64,000 nucleotides of DNA from Microvirga terricola (lineage in GTDB: Bacteria > Pseudomonadota > Alphaproteobacteria > Rhizobiales > Beijerinckiaceae). This document shows, piece by piece, positions 9,082-17,911 of this stretch. Position 1 is the stretch's first letter, and the number at the start of each line of letters is the position of its first letter. A program made the position numbers and the translations under genes. The notes beneath the pieces were generated by a model. That model had not been told where the DNA came from. It saw only the letters and a program-made list of their open reading frames with translations, and searched no databases. The stretch spans positions 434,001 through 498,000 of the forward strand of contig NZ_JAATJS010000003.1 of the NCBI RefSeq assembly GCF_011777495.1, given 5' to 3'.

Positions 9082-10025
9082 GACCGGCTCCTCAGGCGGG
9101 GATCGAGGATGGCGTAGCCGATATCGACCAGAAAGTTCACGACGATCACAAGTCCGGAAAAGATCAGCACGATGTCCTTGATGACAACGAGGTCGCGCTG
9201 GTTGAGTGCCTGATAGGCCAGCCGTCCAAGGCCGGGGAGGTTGAACACGTTCTCCACCAGGATCGCACCGCCGAAGAAGAACGAAAGCTGCAGACCGAGA
9301 ATGGTGGTGACGGGAATAAGCGCATTCGGCACCACATGCCGGCGAAGGGTCGCGGCCCTGTCCACGCCCTTCGCGCGCGCGGTGCGCACGAAATCCGCGC
9401 CGATCACGTCCAGTGTCGCTGAGCGCGTCACGCGGGTGAGAACGGCAGCCTGCGGCAGGGCAAGCGCGACCGCGGGCAGTAGCAGCGCCTGGAAGGCAGG
9501 CCATAGCCCCGCCGACCAGCCGGGGAAGCCACCTGCTGGAAACCAGCCGAGTCGTGTCGAGAAGAACAGGATGAACAACAGGCCGATCCAGAAATTTGGG
9601 ACCGCCACGCCCAGCTGGCTGAACACCAGCACGGCGCGGTCCACCGGCCCGTCACGGCGTGCCGCAGCCGCGACCCCGAGCGGAAGGGCGAGTAGCGTTG
9701 AAATCACGATTGCGAGCAGACTCAGCGGCAGCGTCACGTTCAAGCGTTCGCCGACCAACGTAGAGACCGGCATCTTGTAGGTGATGGATGTGCCGAGATC
9801 GCCATGCAGCAATCCGCCGATCCATTGCAGGTAGCGCACGAGCGCCGGTTGATCGAGACCAAGCTCCTGCCTCAACGCCGCGAGCGTATCCTCGCGTGCT
9901 GCCGTGCCGAGCATGATCGCCGCCGGGTCGCCGGGCAGGACCTCCAGGATCAGGAAGATTGCCAGCGAGACGACGATCAGTGTCGCGATGAGTGAAGCGA
10001 GGCGAGTGAGAATGAGGCGGAGCAT
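9078..10025 (-). CDS. ABC transporter permease, DppB type (second importer)
   Basis: This 315-residue permease starts at the ATG at 10023-10025 (MLRLILTRLASLIATL), which gives the standard N-terminal span of the family. Features are EVLPGDPAAIMLG after the first span, LRYLQW-LHGDLGTS, an EAA loop (DFVRTARAKGVDRAATLRRHV) and VDIGYAILDPRLR near the C-terminus. The stop overlaps the start of the C-type permease by four bases. The gap of 94 bases to the binding-protein gene contains an imperfect GGGAGAGG-type repeat around 10067-10093. Confidence 0.92.
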   Translation of the reverse strand: MLRLILTRLASLIATLIVVSLAIFLILEVLPGDPAAIMLGTAAREDTLAALRQELGLDQPALVRYLQWIGGLLHGDLGTSITYKMPVSTLVGERLNVTLPLSLLAIVISTLLALPLGVAAAARRDGPVDRAVLVFSQLGVAVPNFWIGLLFILFFSTRLGWFPAGGFPGWSAGLWPAFQALLLPAVALALPQAAVLTRVTRSATLDVIGADFVRTARAKGVDRAATLRRHVVPNALIPVTTILGLQLSFFFGGAILVENVFNLPGLGRLAYQALNQRDLVVIKDIVLIFSGLVIVVNFLVDIGYAILDPRLRSRS

Positions 10026-10119
10026 GATGCTAAAGATGATCCGGACGTAGCCGCACGCTCGCGGCACTCTCCTCCCCATAAGGGAGAGGAGAGGAAGGGC
10101 GGTGCCGAGACGTGAACTC

Positions 10120-11601
10120 TCAATCACTCCACGATGCATCCGTCACGTCGTTCGACGGGATCGGGGAGTTCTCCCACAAACCTTTCAGCTTCGCGTTCCA
10201 CACGCCGAGTTTCGGCAACTGGAACAGGAAGAGAGCGGGCACGTCCTCGGCGAGGATCTTTTGCGCTTCGCCGTATTTCGCGAAACGCATCTTCTCGTCC
10301 GTGGTCTTCGCGATATCGGCGATGAGCGCTTTGAACTTATCGTTCTTGTAATTGAAGTAGTAGTTGTCGCGCGCGAAGATATCGATGTCGAGCGGCTCCG
10401 CATGGGCGACGATGGTGACGTCGTAATCCTTCGCCTTGAAGACCTCTTCAATCCACTTCGCGGGGAACTCGGTCGGGATGATCTTCATCTCGACGCCGAC
10501 TTCCGCGAGCATCGCGGAGAGCAGCTCCGCCGAGCGGCTCGCATAGGCCATCTGGGGAACCTTGATCGTAATCGACAATCCCTTGCCGTAGCCCGCTTCC
10601 GCGAGAAGCGCCTTGGCTTTCGCCGGATCGTAAGGAACGACGCGCGTCAGATCGACGAATGCTGGGTGGTTCGGCGAGAAGAAGCCGCCGATGGGCTGGC
10701 CGTAGCCGGAATAAGCGCCCTCGACCAGCGCCATGCGGTCGATGGCGTGCATCAGCGCGCGCCGCACGCGCACGTCGTCAAAAGGCTTCTTGGCATTGTT
10801 CATGCCGGCGACGATCTCGCCTTCGGTATTGCCGACGACAGCCTTGAAGCGCGCGTCCTTCTTGAACTCGGTGAAGAGTTCCGGCGCACCGAGATTGGGG
10901 AAGGCATCCACATCACCGGCGCGCAGCGCTGCGACCTGCGCCTGCGGATCGCTGATGAAGCGGAAGGTCACGCTCTCCAGCTTTGTCTTGTCCTTCTGCC
11001 AGTAGTCGGCATTGCGAACGAGTTCAACCTTGTCGCCGCGGGTCCAGGACTTGAACTTGAACGGGCCGGTGCCGACAGGATTCGCCTTGTTGTTCTCCGC
11101 CGTCTCCGGCGCGACGACCACGGCATCGCCCCAGCCGAGATAATAGAGGAAGTTGCCGGAGGGCTCCTTCAGCTTGATCACGACGGTGAGCGGATCGGGC
11201 GTCTCGATGGTGTCGATGGGCGCGAAGATCTGCTTTTGCGCATTGGTGGAAGTGGGGGCGCGAGCGCGGTCGAAGGCGAACTTTACGTCCGCCGAATCGA
11301 AGGCCGTGCCGTCATGGAACTTCACGCCGGGCTGCAGGCGGAAGGTATAGGTCAGGCCGTCCGGCGAGATGTCCCAGCTCTTGGCAAGCAGCGGCTGCAC
11401 GCGGCCATCACGGTCGATGCGCACGAGGCCTTCATAAAGGTTGGCCCAGGTGACTTCGCGGATTGCAACGGGCGCGGCGATGGTCGGGTCGAGGCCGGGC
11501 GGCTCGATAGGCATGCCGATGACGAGAGACGTCTTGGCAGCAAGAGCGGGGGCGATGCTGACGGAGAAGAGAAGGGCGGCGGCGAGGAAGCGCTTCGACA
11601 T
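10120..11601 (-). CDS. ABC transporter substrate-binding protein, family 5 (second importer)
   Basis: This 493-residue periplasmic binding protein begins with a Sec signal peptide (MSKRFLAAALLFSVSIAPALAA); an alternative ATG five codons upstream at 11616 is possible. The family 5 pattern is clear: EPPGLDPT near the mature N-terminus, the YTFRLQPGVKFHDGT motif, NPVGTGPFKFKSW, and VRRALMHAIDR. It is a typical dipeptide/opine/nickel-class receptor but unlike the Tat-exported one at 2033-3631. The substrate is unknown; the dehydrogenase genes upstream in the same operon suggest that the imported compound yields an alcohol and aldehyde. Confidence 0.92.
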   Translation of the reverse strand: MSKRFLAAALLFSVSIAPALAAKTSLVIGMPIEPPGLDPTIAAPVAIREVTWANLYEGLVRIDRDGRVQPLLAKSWDISPDGLTYTFRLQPGVKFHDGTAFDSADVKFAFDRARAPTSTNAQKQIFAPIDTIETPDPLTVVIKLKEPSGNFLYYLGWGDAVVVAPETAENNKANPVGTGPFKFKSWTRGDKVELVRNADYWQKDKTKLESVTFRFISDPQAQVAALRAGDVDAFPNLGAPELFTEFKKDARFKAVVGNTEGEIVAGMNNAKKPFDDVRVRRALMHAIDRMALVEGAYSGYGQPIGGFFSPNHPAFVDLTRVVPYDPAKAKALLAEAGYGKGLSITIKVPQMAYASRSAELLSAMLAEVGVEMKIIPTEFPAKWIEEVFKAKDYDVTIVAHAEPLDIDIFARDNYYFNYKNDKFKALIADIAKTTDEKMRFAKYGEAQKILAEDVPALFLFQLPKLGVWNAKLKGLWENSPIPSNDVTDASWSD

Positions 11602-11718
11602 CAAACGATGTTCCATCTGGTTTTTCGAGCGAACTGCTCAACCGGAACAGCTTAGACGCACTCCGAGGCTGGATGGAAGAGGCTTTGGTCGGCGGGCGAT
11701 GGAACATCGCACATGATT

Positions 11719-11754
11719 GTCATCCCGAGGCGCCCCAGAGGCGTTCGGGATGAC
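11719..11754. repeat. Intergenic inverted repeat (GTCATCCCGA...TCGGGATGAC)
   Basis: A perfect 10-bp inverted repeat (11719-11728 and 11745-11754) encloses a further partly paired centre. It lies between the SDR stop and the binding-protein start within one operon. It resembles the short GC-rich palindromic repeats scattered in many alphaproteobacterial intergenic regions; it could attenuate or stabilise the transcript. Confidence 0.6.
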
Positions 11755-11768
11755 ACGGAGCAGGAGTG

Positions 11769-12518
11769 TTAGATGCAGCGCCCGCCATCAACCTCAAGCA
11801 CGACGCCGGTGACCATGCTCGCTTCGTCGGAGGCAAGAAAGAGCGCGGCGTTGGCGATGTCCTCCGGCTTGGAGAGGCGGCCGAGCGGGATCGAGCCTAC
11901 GAATTGCTCACGCTTCTGCGGCGTGTCCTCGCCCATGAAGGTGGCAAGCAGGGGCGTGTCACCCGCGACCGGCGCGAGTGCGCAGACGCGGATCTGGTTC
12001 GGCGCAAGCTCCACAGCCATGGACTTGGTGATGGTGTGCACCGCGCCTTTTGTTCCATTGTACCATGTCAGGCCGGGGCGTGGGCGTAAGCCCGCGGTGG
12101 AGCCCACATTGATGAACACGCCGCCGCCCTGCTCGCGCATGCCGGGCACGGCGGCCTGGGCGAAGAGATAGATCGACTTCACATTGACCGCGAAGACCCG
12201 GTCGAACTCCGCTTCGTCGACTTCCAACATCGGCCGGTTGCGGTGGCTGATGCCGGCGTTGTTGACGACGATGTCGAGCTTGCCAAAGGTGTCGATCGTC
12301 TTCTTCACAGCCGCGTTTACGTCGGCTGCCTTCGATACATCGGTGGCAAGGCCGATGGCCGACGGTCCGATGGCCTTCGCGGCCGCCTGGGCGGCGCCTT
12401 CATTGATGTCGATGATCGCGACCTTCGCGCCTTCGCGCGCGAATTTTTCCGCAATGCCTAAGCCAAATCCCGAGCCTGCGCCGGTGACGAGCGCGACCTT
12501 GCCTTCAAGGCGTTTCAT
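11769..12518 (-). CDS. Short-chain dehydrogenase/reductase (SDR)
   Basis: This 249-residue classical SDR is an NAD(P)-dependent oxidoreductase. It has the cofactor motif TGAGSGFG (residues 12-19), NNAG (86-89), N112, and the catalytic S140, Y153 and K157. An acidic residue after the second strand (D37 in AIIDINE) favours NAD over NADP, as known for the family. The C-terminus ends in the usual VDGGRCI. It sits 31 bases downstream of the aldehyde dehydrogenase and upstream of the importer binding protein, so it probably acts on the imported substrate or its product. Confidence 0.93.
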   Translation of the reverse strand: MKRLEGKVALVTGAGSGFGLGIAEKFAREGAKVAIIDINEGAAQAAAKAIGPSAIGLATDVSKAADVNAAVKKTIDTFGKLDIVVNNAGISHRNRPMLEVDEAEFDRVFAVNVKSIYLFAQAAVPGMREQGGGVFINVGSTAGLRPRPGLTWYNGTKGAVHTITKSMAVELAPNQIRVCALAPVAGDTPLLATFMGEDTPQKREQFVGSIPLGRLSKPEDIANAALFLASDEASMVTGVVLEVDGGRCI

Positions 12519-12549
12519 GATGGAGTCCCCCTAATGGAATGCTGGGTTG

Positions 12550-14013
12550 TTACCCGTGCGCGATGACGAGGGTGCGGGTCGTGGTGAACTCGACCAATCC
12601 CTCAAAACCTTTTTCGCGGCCGTGCCCCGAGCGTCCAAAGCCGCCGAACGGCAGTTCGACGCCGCCGCCCGCACCATAGCAATTGACGAAGACTTGGCCC
12701 ACGCGCATGGCGCGGCCGACGCGGGTCGAGCGCATGGCGTCGCGGGTCCACACGCCTGCCGCAAGGCCGTAAGCGGTGCCGTTCGCGAGCCGGATTGCTT
12801 CGGCCTCGTCGTCGAAGGGCGTGGCGACCAGAACCGGACCGAAAACCTCTTCCTGCGACAGCACGCTTTCATGCGCGACAGGCGCGAAGAAGGTGGGCGC
12901 GACGTAATAGCCACCCGACGGTGCGTCCGACGCTATTCCGCCCGCGGCCGCGACGGTCAGGCCTTCGTTCTTCGCGCGTTCGAGATATTTCTCAACACGG
13001 CGCTGCTGGGCCTGGTTGACCATCGGCCCGAGATCAGGCTCGCGCTCGGGATGTCCTGCGCGCAGAGTCCGGAACCGCTCGGCGACCGCATCGACGACAT
13101 CCTTGAAGATGCCGCGCTGGATCAGGAGGCGGCTGCCGGCCGAGCAGGTCTGGCCGCCATTCTGGATGATGGCATTGACCAGCGAGGGCAGAGCGCGTTC
13201 GAGATCCGCATCGTCAAATACGACCTGCGCAGATTTGCCACCGAGTTCGAGGGTCACGCCCACATGGTTCTTCGCGGCGGCAGTCTGCACCATCGTGCCG
13301 GTTTCTGGGCTGCCGGTGAAGGAGATGAAATCGATGCCCGGGTGGGCCGTCAGCGCTGCTCCCGCCGTGCGGCCAAGGCCGGTGACGATGTTGAGCGCGC
13401 CGTCAGGAAAACCGACTTCGCGGGCGAGAGCCCCGATGCGTAAGATGGTGAGGGAGGCATCCTCCGCCGGCTTCACCACCGTGGCGTTGCCCCCGGCAAG
13501 AGCCGCGCCGACGGAACGGCCGAAAATCTGCATCGGGTAGTTCCAGGGAATGATATGTCCCGTCACCCCATGCGGCACCCGCTCGACGCCGATGAAATGC
13601 GTGTTGAGATAGGGAATAACCTCGCCGTGCAGTTTGTCGGCGGCGGTGCCGTAATACTCGAAATAGCGGGCGAGAGCCGTCACGTCGGCACGCGACTGGC
13701 GCAGGGGTTTACCGTTGTCGCGGCTTTCGAGCGCGGCGAGGTGGTCTGCATCCGCTTCGACGGCAGCGGCGAGCTTGATGAGCAGGCGTCCGCGCTCGGT
13801 TGCCGTGAGCTTGGACCACGCACCCTCGAAGGCCGCGCGGGCGGCCTTGACGGCCGCATCGATGTCTTCCGCCGTGCCGGAGGGGATGCGGGCGAAGAGC
13901 TGGCCGTCGGCAGGCGACAGGACATCGAGGACTGCGCCATCGGAAGCCGGCACATCGCGTCCCCCAATAAGGTTCTTGTGCAGCGTCACGGTCGAACTGG
14001 CCTGATCGTTCAA
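12550..14013 (-). CDS. NAD(P)-dependent aldehyde dehydrogenase
   Basis: This 487-residue enzyme oxidises an aldehyde to the acid. All key residues are present: N158 in PWNYP, K181 in VKPAE, E256 in LELGGKS and the nucleophile C290 in GGQTCSAGSR. FTGSPETG marks the cofactor site. The substrate class cannot be assigned with certainty; betaine-, hydroxymuconate- and lactaldehyde-type enzymes all share this pattern. It begins 14 bases after the fused ATPase gene and precedes the SDR, so the two dehydrogenases and the importer are probably co-transcribed. Confidence 0.93.
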   Translation of the reverse strand: MNDQASSTVTLHKNLIGGRDVPASDGAVLDVLSPADGQLFARIPSGTAEDIDAAVKAARAAFEGAWSKLTATERGRLLIKLAAAVEADADHLAALESRDNGKPLRQSRADVTALARYFEYYGTAADKLHGEVIPYLNTHFIGVERVPHGVTGHIIPWNYPMQIFGRSVGAALAGGNATVVKPAEDASLTILRIGALAREVGFPDGALNIVTGLGRTAGAALTAHPGIDFISFTGSPETGTMVQTAAAKNHVGVTLELGGKSAQVVFDDADLERALPSLVNAIIQNGGQTCSAGSRLLIQRGIFKDVVDAVAERFRTLRAGHPEREPDLGPMVNQAQQRRVEKYLERAKNEGLTVAAAGGIASDAPSGGYYVAPTFFAPVAHESVLSQEEVFGPVLVATPFDDEAEAIRLANGTAYGLAAGVWTRDAMRSTRVGRAMRVGQVFVNCYGAGGGVELPFGGFGRSGHGREKGFEGLVEFTTTRTLVIAHG

Positions 14014-14027
14014 GGGTCTTCCTCCTG

Positions 14028-15638
14028 CTACATCATTCTGTCGGCGCCCGGCACCGCCGCCAGAAGCTGGCGGGTGTAGGCATCCTGCGGGGCGGCGAAC
14101 AGTTGCGCGGTTTCCGCCATTTCGACAATCCGCCCTTTTTGCATGACAGCTACGCGATCGCAGATCTGCGCGGCCACCCGCAAGTCGTGGGTGATGAAGA
14201 GGATGGCGAGGCCGAGTTCCTGCTGCAGATCCTTGATCAGCCTTAGAACCTCCGCCTGTACCGACACGTCGAGCGCCGAGACCGCCTCGTCCGCGACCAG
14301 CACATCCGGCTTCATGGCGAGCGCTCGCGCGATCCCGATGCGCTGGCGCTGACCGCCGGAAAATTCGTGCGGATAGCGCTCAGCTGCCTTTGCAGGAAGC
14401 CCGACCCGTTCTAGCAGCTCGCGCGCCTCAGCCTGCGCCTTTTCAGGATTTTCGCCCTGTGTAATCGGCCCCTCGGCAACGATATGGCCGACCGTGCGTC
14501 GGGGATTGAGGGAGGCGAAGGGGTCCTGAAACACCATCTGGATCTTGCGGCGATGCGCCCGCAATTCCCGCTGGGACAAGGCCCCGAAGGGCAGGTCGCC
14601 GATCTCGATCTTGCCGCCATCGGGTTCGATGAGGCGCAGAACGCAGCGCCCGACCGTCGATTTGCCGGAGCCGGATTCTCCGACCAGTCCCAGTGTCTCA
14701 CCGCGCCTGATCTCGAAGCTGACGGCATTGGCCGCCTGCACCTCGCGGGATTTTTTGAAGAGGCCGCGTCCGCCATAGATCTTGGTGAGAGCGCCGACCT
14801 TGAGGCGGATCGGCTCGCCTGCAAGCGGCTTCGGCGGGGGAGGGGTCAGCGAGGGCACCGCTGCGAGAAGCCGCTGCGTGTAAGGGTGCTGCGGGTGTTT
14901 CAAGATTTCGTCCGCCGACCCCTGTTCCACCAGCACTCCGTGCTGCAACACCGCGACCCGGTCAGCGATTTCCGCCACGACGCCGAAATCGTGCGTGATG
15001 AAGAGAACCGCTGTTCCCTTCTTGCGCCGCAGGTTGTCGATGAGCTTGAGAACCTGCGCTTGCGTCGTCACGTCGAGGGCTGTGGTCGGCTCGTCGGCGA
15101 TGAGGAGTTTGGGTTCGAGCGCCAACGCCATCGCGATCATGACGCGCTGACGCTGGCCACCTGACAACTCGTGCGGATAGGCGCGCGCGATCAATTCCGG
15201 GTTCGGGAGGTTTACTTCGGTGAGAAGTTCGAGGGTCCGTTGCTGCCGTTCGGCCAGAGACAGGAGTTTGTGCGCGCGAAAGGTCTCCGCGATCTGGTCT
15301 GCGACGCGCATCACCGGATTGAGCGAGGTCATTGGTTCCTGAAAGACGGTTCCGACATCGCGCCCGCGAACGTCGCACCATTGCTCCTCGGTCAAGGAGA
15401 GGAGGTCGACACCTCCGAGCTTGATCGCACCGGAGAGCACATCCACGCCGCGCGGCAGAAGCCCGATGGTCGCCATGGCGGTCATCGACTTGCCCGAGCC
15501 GGATTCGCCGACGACGCAAAGCGTCTCGCCCGGATTGATCGAAAGCGACAGGTCCTTGATGGCATGTTGCCTGTCGGCAAGCTTGGGAAGCCCGAGAGAC
15601 AGGTGCTCGATCGACAGTACCGGGGCAATGTCCACCAT
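14028..15638 (-). CDS. Fused double ATP-binding protein of peptide-type ABC importer (DppD-DppF)
   Basis: This 536-residue protein carries two complete ABC ATPase domains in one chain. The first has Walker A GESGSGKS (44-51), signature LSGGQRQRV and Walker B LLIADEPT; the second has Walker [10 protein letters not shown] near residue 315 and signature FSGGQRQRI. Each domain is followed by the peptide-importer C-terminal extension ([12 protein letters not shown] after domain one, a similar [12 protein letters not shown] after domain two). The ATG at 15638 is chosen because TAGGAG lies seven bases before it; an upstream GTG at 15659 is less likely. It energises the permeases at 8248-10025. Confidence 0.92.
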   Translation of the reverse strand: MVDIAPVLSIEHLSLGLPKLADRQHAIKDLSLSINPGETLCVVGESGSGKSMTAMATIGLLPRGVDVLSGAIKLGGVDLLSLTEEQWCDVRGRDVGTVFQEPMTSLNPVMRVADQIAETFRAHKLLSLAERQQRTLELLTEVNLPNPELIARAYPHELSGGQRQRVMIAMALALEPKLLIADEPTTALDVTTQAQVLKLIDNLRRKKGTAVLFITHDFGVVAEIADRVAVLQHGVLVEQGSADEILKHPQHPYTQRLLAAVPSLTPPPPKPLAGEPIRLKVGALTKIYGGRGLFKKSREVQAANAVSFEIRRGETLGLVGESGSGKSTVGRCVLRLIEPDGGKIEIGDLPFGALSQRELRAHRRKIQMVFQDPFASLNPRRTVGHIVAEGPITQGENPEKAQAEARELLERVGLPAKAAERYPHEFSGGQRQRIGIARALAMKPDVLVADEAVSALDVSVQAEVLRLIKDLQQELGLAILFITHDLRVAAQICDRVAVMQKGRIVEMAETAQLFAAPQDAYTRQLLAAVPGADRMM

Positions 15639-15743
15639 CTTCAATCTCCTAGCGCCCACGCGTCAGGAGGGCAGGACGGGGACATCCTCGCCATATGTGC
15701 CGCTCCGTCAATCCACTTTGGTAATCGAGCGCTCGAAACCGGT

Positions 15744-17789
15744 TCAAGGCAGAGGAACGGCAATGTCGTATGAAATCCCCGTGGCCCCGAAATGAATGAC
15801 GACTTCGCCGGACAGTTCGCCCTCGATACTGCGACGGATGAGCCGCGATCCGAATCCTTGGTGCGTCGGGGAGGCGACAGGTGGTCCATCCAGTTCGCGC
15901 CATTGGAACTGAAGCTCCGGCTTCTTATTGACGCCGGGCGCCACCTTCCAGCGCAATTCGAGATGTCCGGCTGGCGTTGAAAGCGCGCCATACTTTGCGG
16001 CGTTTGTCACCAACTCGTGTAACACCAGACCGAAATTGATTGCATAGGGAGCGGGAAGGTCCACCGCGGGGCCCTGAATGACGACGCGCTCATCGTGTTT
16101 CCTGCGGTAGGGCGCAAGTTCCTGCTTTGCGATATCGCGTAGATCAGCGTCGCGCCAGGAATTGCGGGTGAGAAGGTCGTGCGTCTTCGACAGAGCCATG
16201 AGGCGCCCCTCGAAGGCCTCCTTGAAGGTGATCGGCTCGGGGCTCGAGCGCAGGGTCTGGCTGGCGATGGACTGCACGGTGGCGAGCGTGTTCTTGACCC
16301 GGTGATTCAACTCGTCGAGCAGAAAGCGCTGCTGCTCGTCGGCCTTTCTGCGGGACGTCACATCCTGAAAAACCCCGACGAAATAAATCGGCTTGCGCAG
16401 GGAATTGAAGAAGACCCGGCCCTTTGAGTTGATCCAACGAATGTCGCCGTTCGGGTGCTCGACGCGATACTCATCCTCATACTCGCCGTTGCCGGCAGCG
16501 GCCTCACGAAGGGTCGCGAGCGCATGCTCGGCATCGTCGCGATGCACCATGGCGGCCCATTCGGGGAAGGTTGCTTCCGTTTGCGTCGCCGGGCGGCCGA
16601 GCAGGAGAGCCGCTTGGCTCGACCAACCGCCCGTCCCCTTCAGATAATCGAACCACCAGGTGCCCATATGGCCGGCTTCGAGAGCAAGACGACCGCGCTC
16701 CTCGCTGGCCTGGAGGGCCTGCTGACGTTCGACGACGTCGTCCATCAGGTCGTTGAAAGCCTGCGCCAAAAGACCGAGCTCCGCCGGCGCGCCGGAAAGA
16801 TCGATGCGGGCGTGATAGTCCCCGCGCCGCCAGGCGCGCACGGCGTTCGTCATGATCTCGAACGGCCTCGTAATGAAGGTGCGCCCCGCGAGCCAGGACA
16901 GGGATAGTGCAGCGGCCAAAGCGGCCGCGATCAGAAGAAAGCCACGCCTGGCCGCAAGATCGATTCCGCTGAAGGCAGCTTCTGTCGACAGGCCCGCCGT
17001 CAGGTAGATGTCCTTTGGCGGGACCTTCAAGGGCGAATAGCCCAGAATGCGCGTGATCCCGTCGATGCTGTCCGTTTCGAAGACCCCGTAGTTCTCCTTT
17101 TCGAGATACTTCATGGAGCTTTCGGGAATCTTCGTGCCGACGAATTTCTCGGGAAACGGCTCCCTGGCGATGATCACGCCCTCGCGGTCGGCCATGGTGA
17201 CCGCCCCATCCGCCGGAAGGGCGCGCTCCTTCACATATTCGTCCAACCATTTCAGGTCGAGCGCAGCCGCAATGACGCCGACGACCTGCCCTTCGCCGTT
17301 CCACAGCGGCAGGGCAAGGGGCAGAACGGGTCGTTTATCGGCGAGGCCGCCCTCCAAGAAATGCGGCGTGTATTCCCCGATGACAAGTTCCTTCGTCCGA
17401 AGGGCGTCCTGAAAATAGGTGCGTGCTCTGAAGCTCTTTTCTGCATCGCCCGCCGGTAGAGCAGGGCAACGGACATGCCCCTCTAAATCAAGGGCCACGA
17501 ACGCGAACAGATAAGGCACTTTATCCTGAATGGCCCTGAGGTATCTGCCGCAGGCCGGTTCGTCGAAATTACGGACAGAGCGCGTCTCGCCCATGGCGAT
17601 GAGGAGATTGTTGATCCCGTCGAAAATGCGCTCAAGCTCGGAGCCAGCAAGCTTCACCTGACGGACGACCAGCTCGTTGATTTCCGTCGCCCGCTCGCGG
17701 CGGAGCGAAACCTCCGTGTATGTCCAGATGACGATCGCCGGCAGAACGGAGATCAGCGCCAGGAGGAGCAAACGCTTCGTCAGTGTCAT
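15744..17789 (-). CDS. Membrane sensor histidine kinase, HWE family
   Basis: This 681-residue sensor kinase starts at MTLTKRLLLLALISVLP. Two membrane spans (about 7-26 and 282-302) flank a periplasmic Cache-type sensor domain. A HAMP segment, a PAS domain with its PAC tail (about 365-480) and the kinase core follow. The phospho-acceptor is H496 in LNHRVKNTLATVQ. The HWE hallmarks are visible: His591 in the N-box (HELVTNAAKYGA) and W630-R-E632. No response regulator lies beside it, so it is an orphan. It is transcribed toward the fused-ATPase operon 105 bases downstream, but no functional link is shown. Confidence 0.9.
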   Translation of the reverse strand: MTLTKRLLLLALISVLPAIVIWTYTEVSLRRERATEINELVVRQVKLAGSELERIFDGINNLLIAMGETRSVRNFDEPACGRYLRAIQDKVPYLFAFVALDLEGHVRCPALPAGDAEKSFRARTYFQDALRTKELVIGEYTPHFLEGGLADKRPVLPLALPLWNGEGQVVGVIAAALDLKWLDEYVKERALPADGAVTMADREGVIIAREPFPEKFVGTKIPESSMKYLEKENYGVFETDSIDGITRILGYSPLKVPPKDIYLTAGLSTEAAFSGIDLAARRGFLLIAAALAAALSLSWLAGRTFITRPFEIMTNAVRAWRRGDYHARIDLSGAPAELGLLAQAFNDLMDDVVERQQALQASEERGRLALEAGHMGTWWFDYLKGTGGWSSQAALLLGRPATQTEATFPEWAAMVHRDDAEHALATLREAAAGNGEYEDEYRVEHPNGDIRWINSKGRVFFNSLRKPIYFVGVFQDVTSRRKADEQQRFLLDELNHRVKNTLATVQSIASQTLRSSPEPITFKEAFEGRLMALSKTHDLLTRNSWRDADLRDIAKQELAPYRRKHDERVVIQGPAVDLPAPYAINFGLVLHELVTNAAKYGALSTPAGHLELRWKVAPGVNKKPELQFQWRELDGPPVASPTHQGFGSRLIRRSIEGELSGEVVIHFGATGISYDIAVPLP

Positions 17790-17911
17790 GCGAGGGCCCT
17801 GCCTCTCCCCGACAGGGGAACACAATGATCGTTCGCCGTCCACTCTGACGCTTCCCGGTGCCGCTGCAATGTGGTCTTGCGTCCGGCGCGCGGAGGTGTC
17901 ACGGAGCGGGA

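Noticed and set aside
10067..10093. Strong terminator between binding protein and permease genes of the second importer
   Set aside because: The CTCTCCTCCC/GGGAGAGGAG repeat pairs only imperfectly and has no T-run, so read-through within the operon is more likely.
14028..15638. Two separate ATPase genes joined by a sequencing error
   Set aside because: The frame is continuous through a conserved Pro-rich linker and fused DppD-DppF proteins are common in this class of importers.
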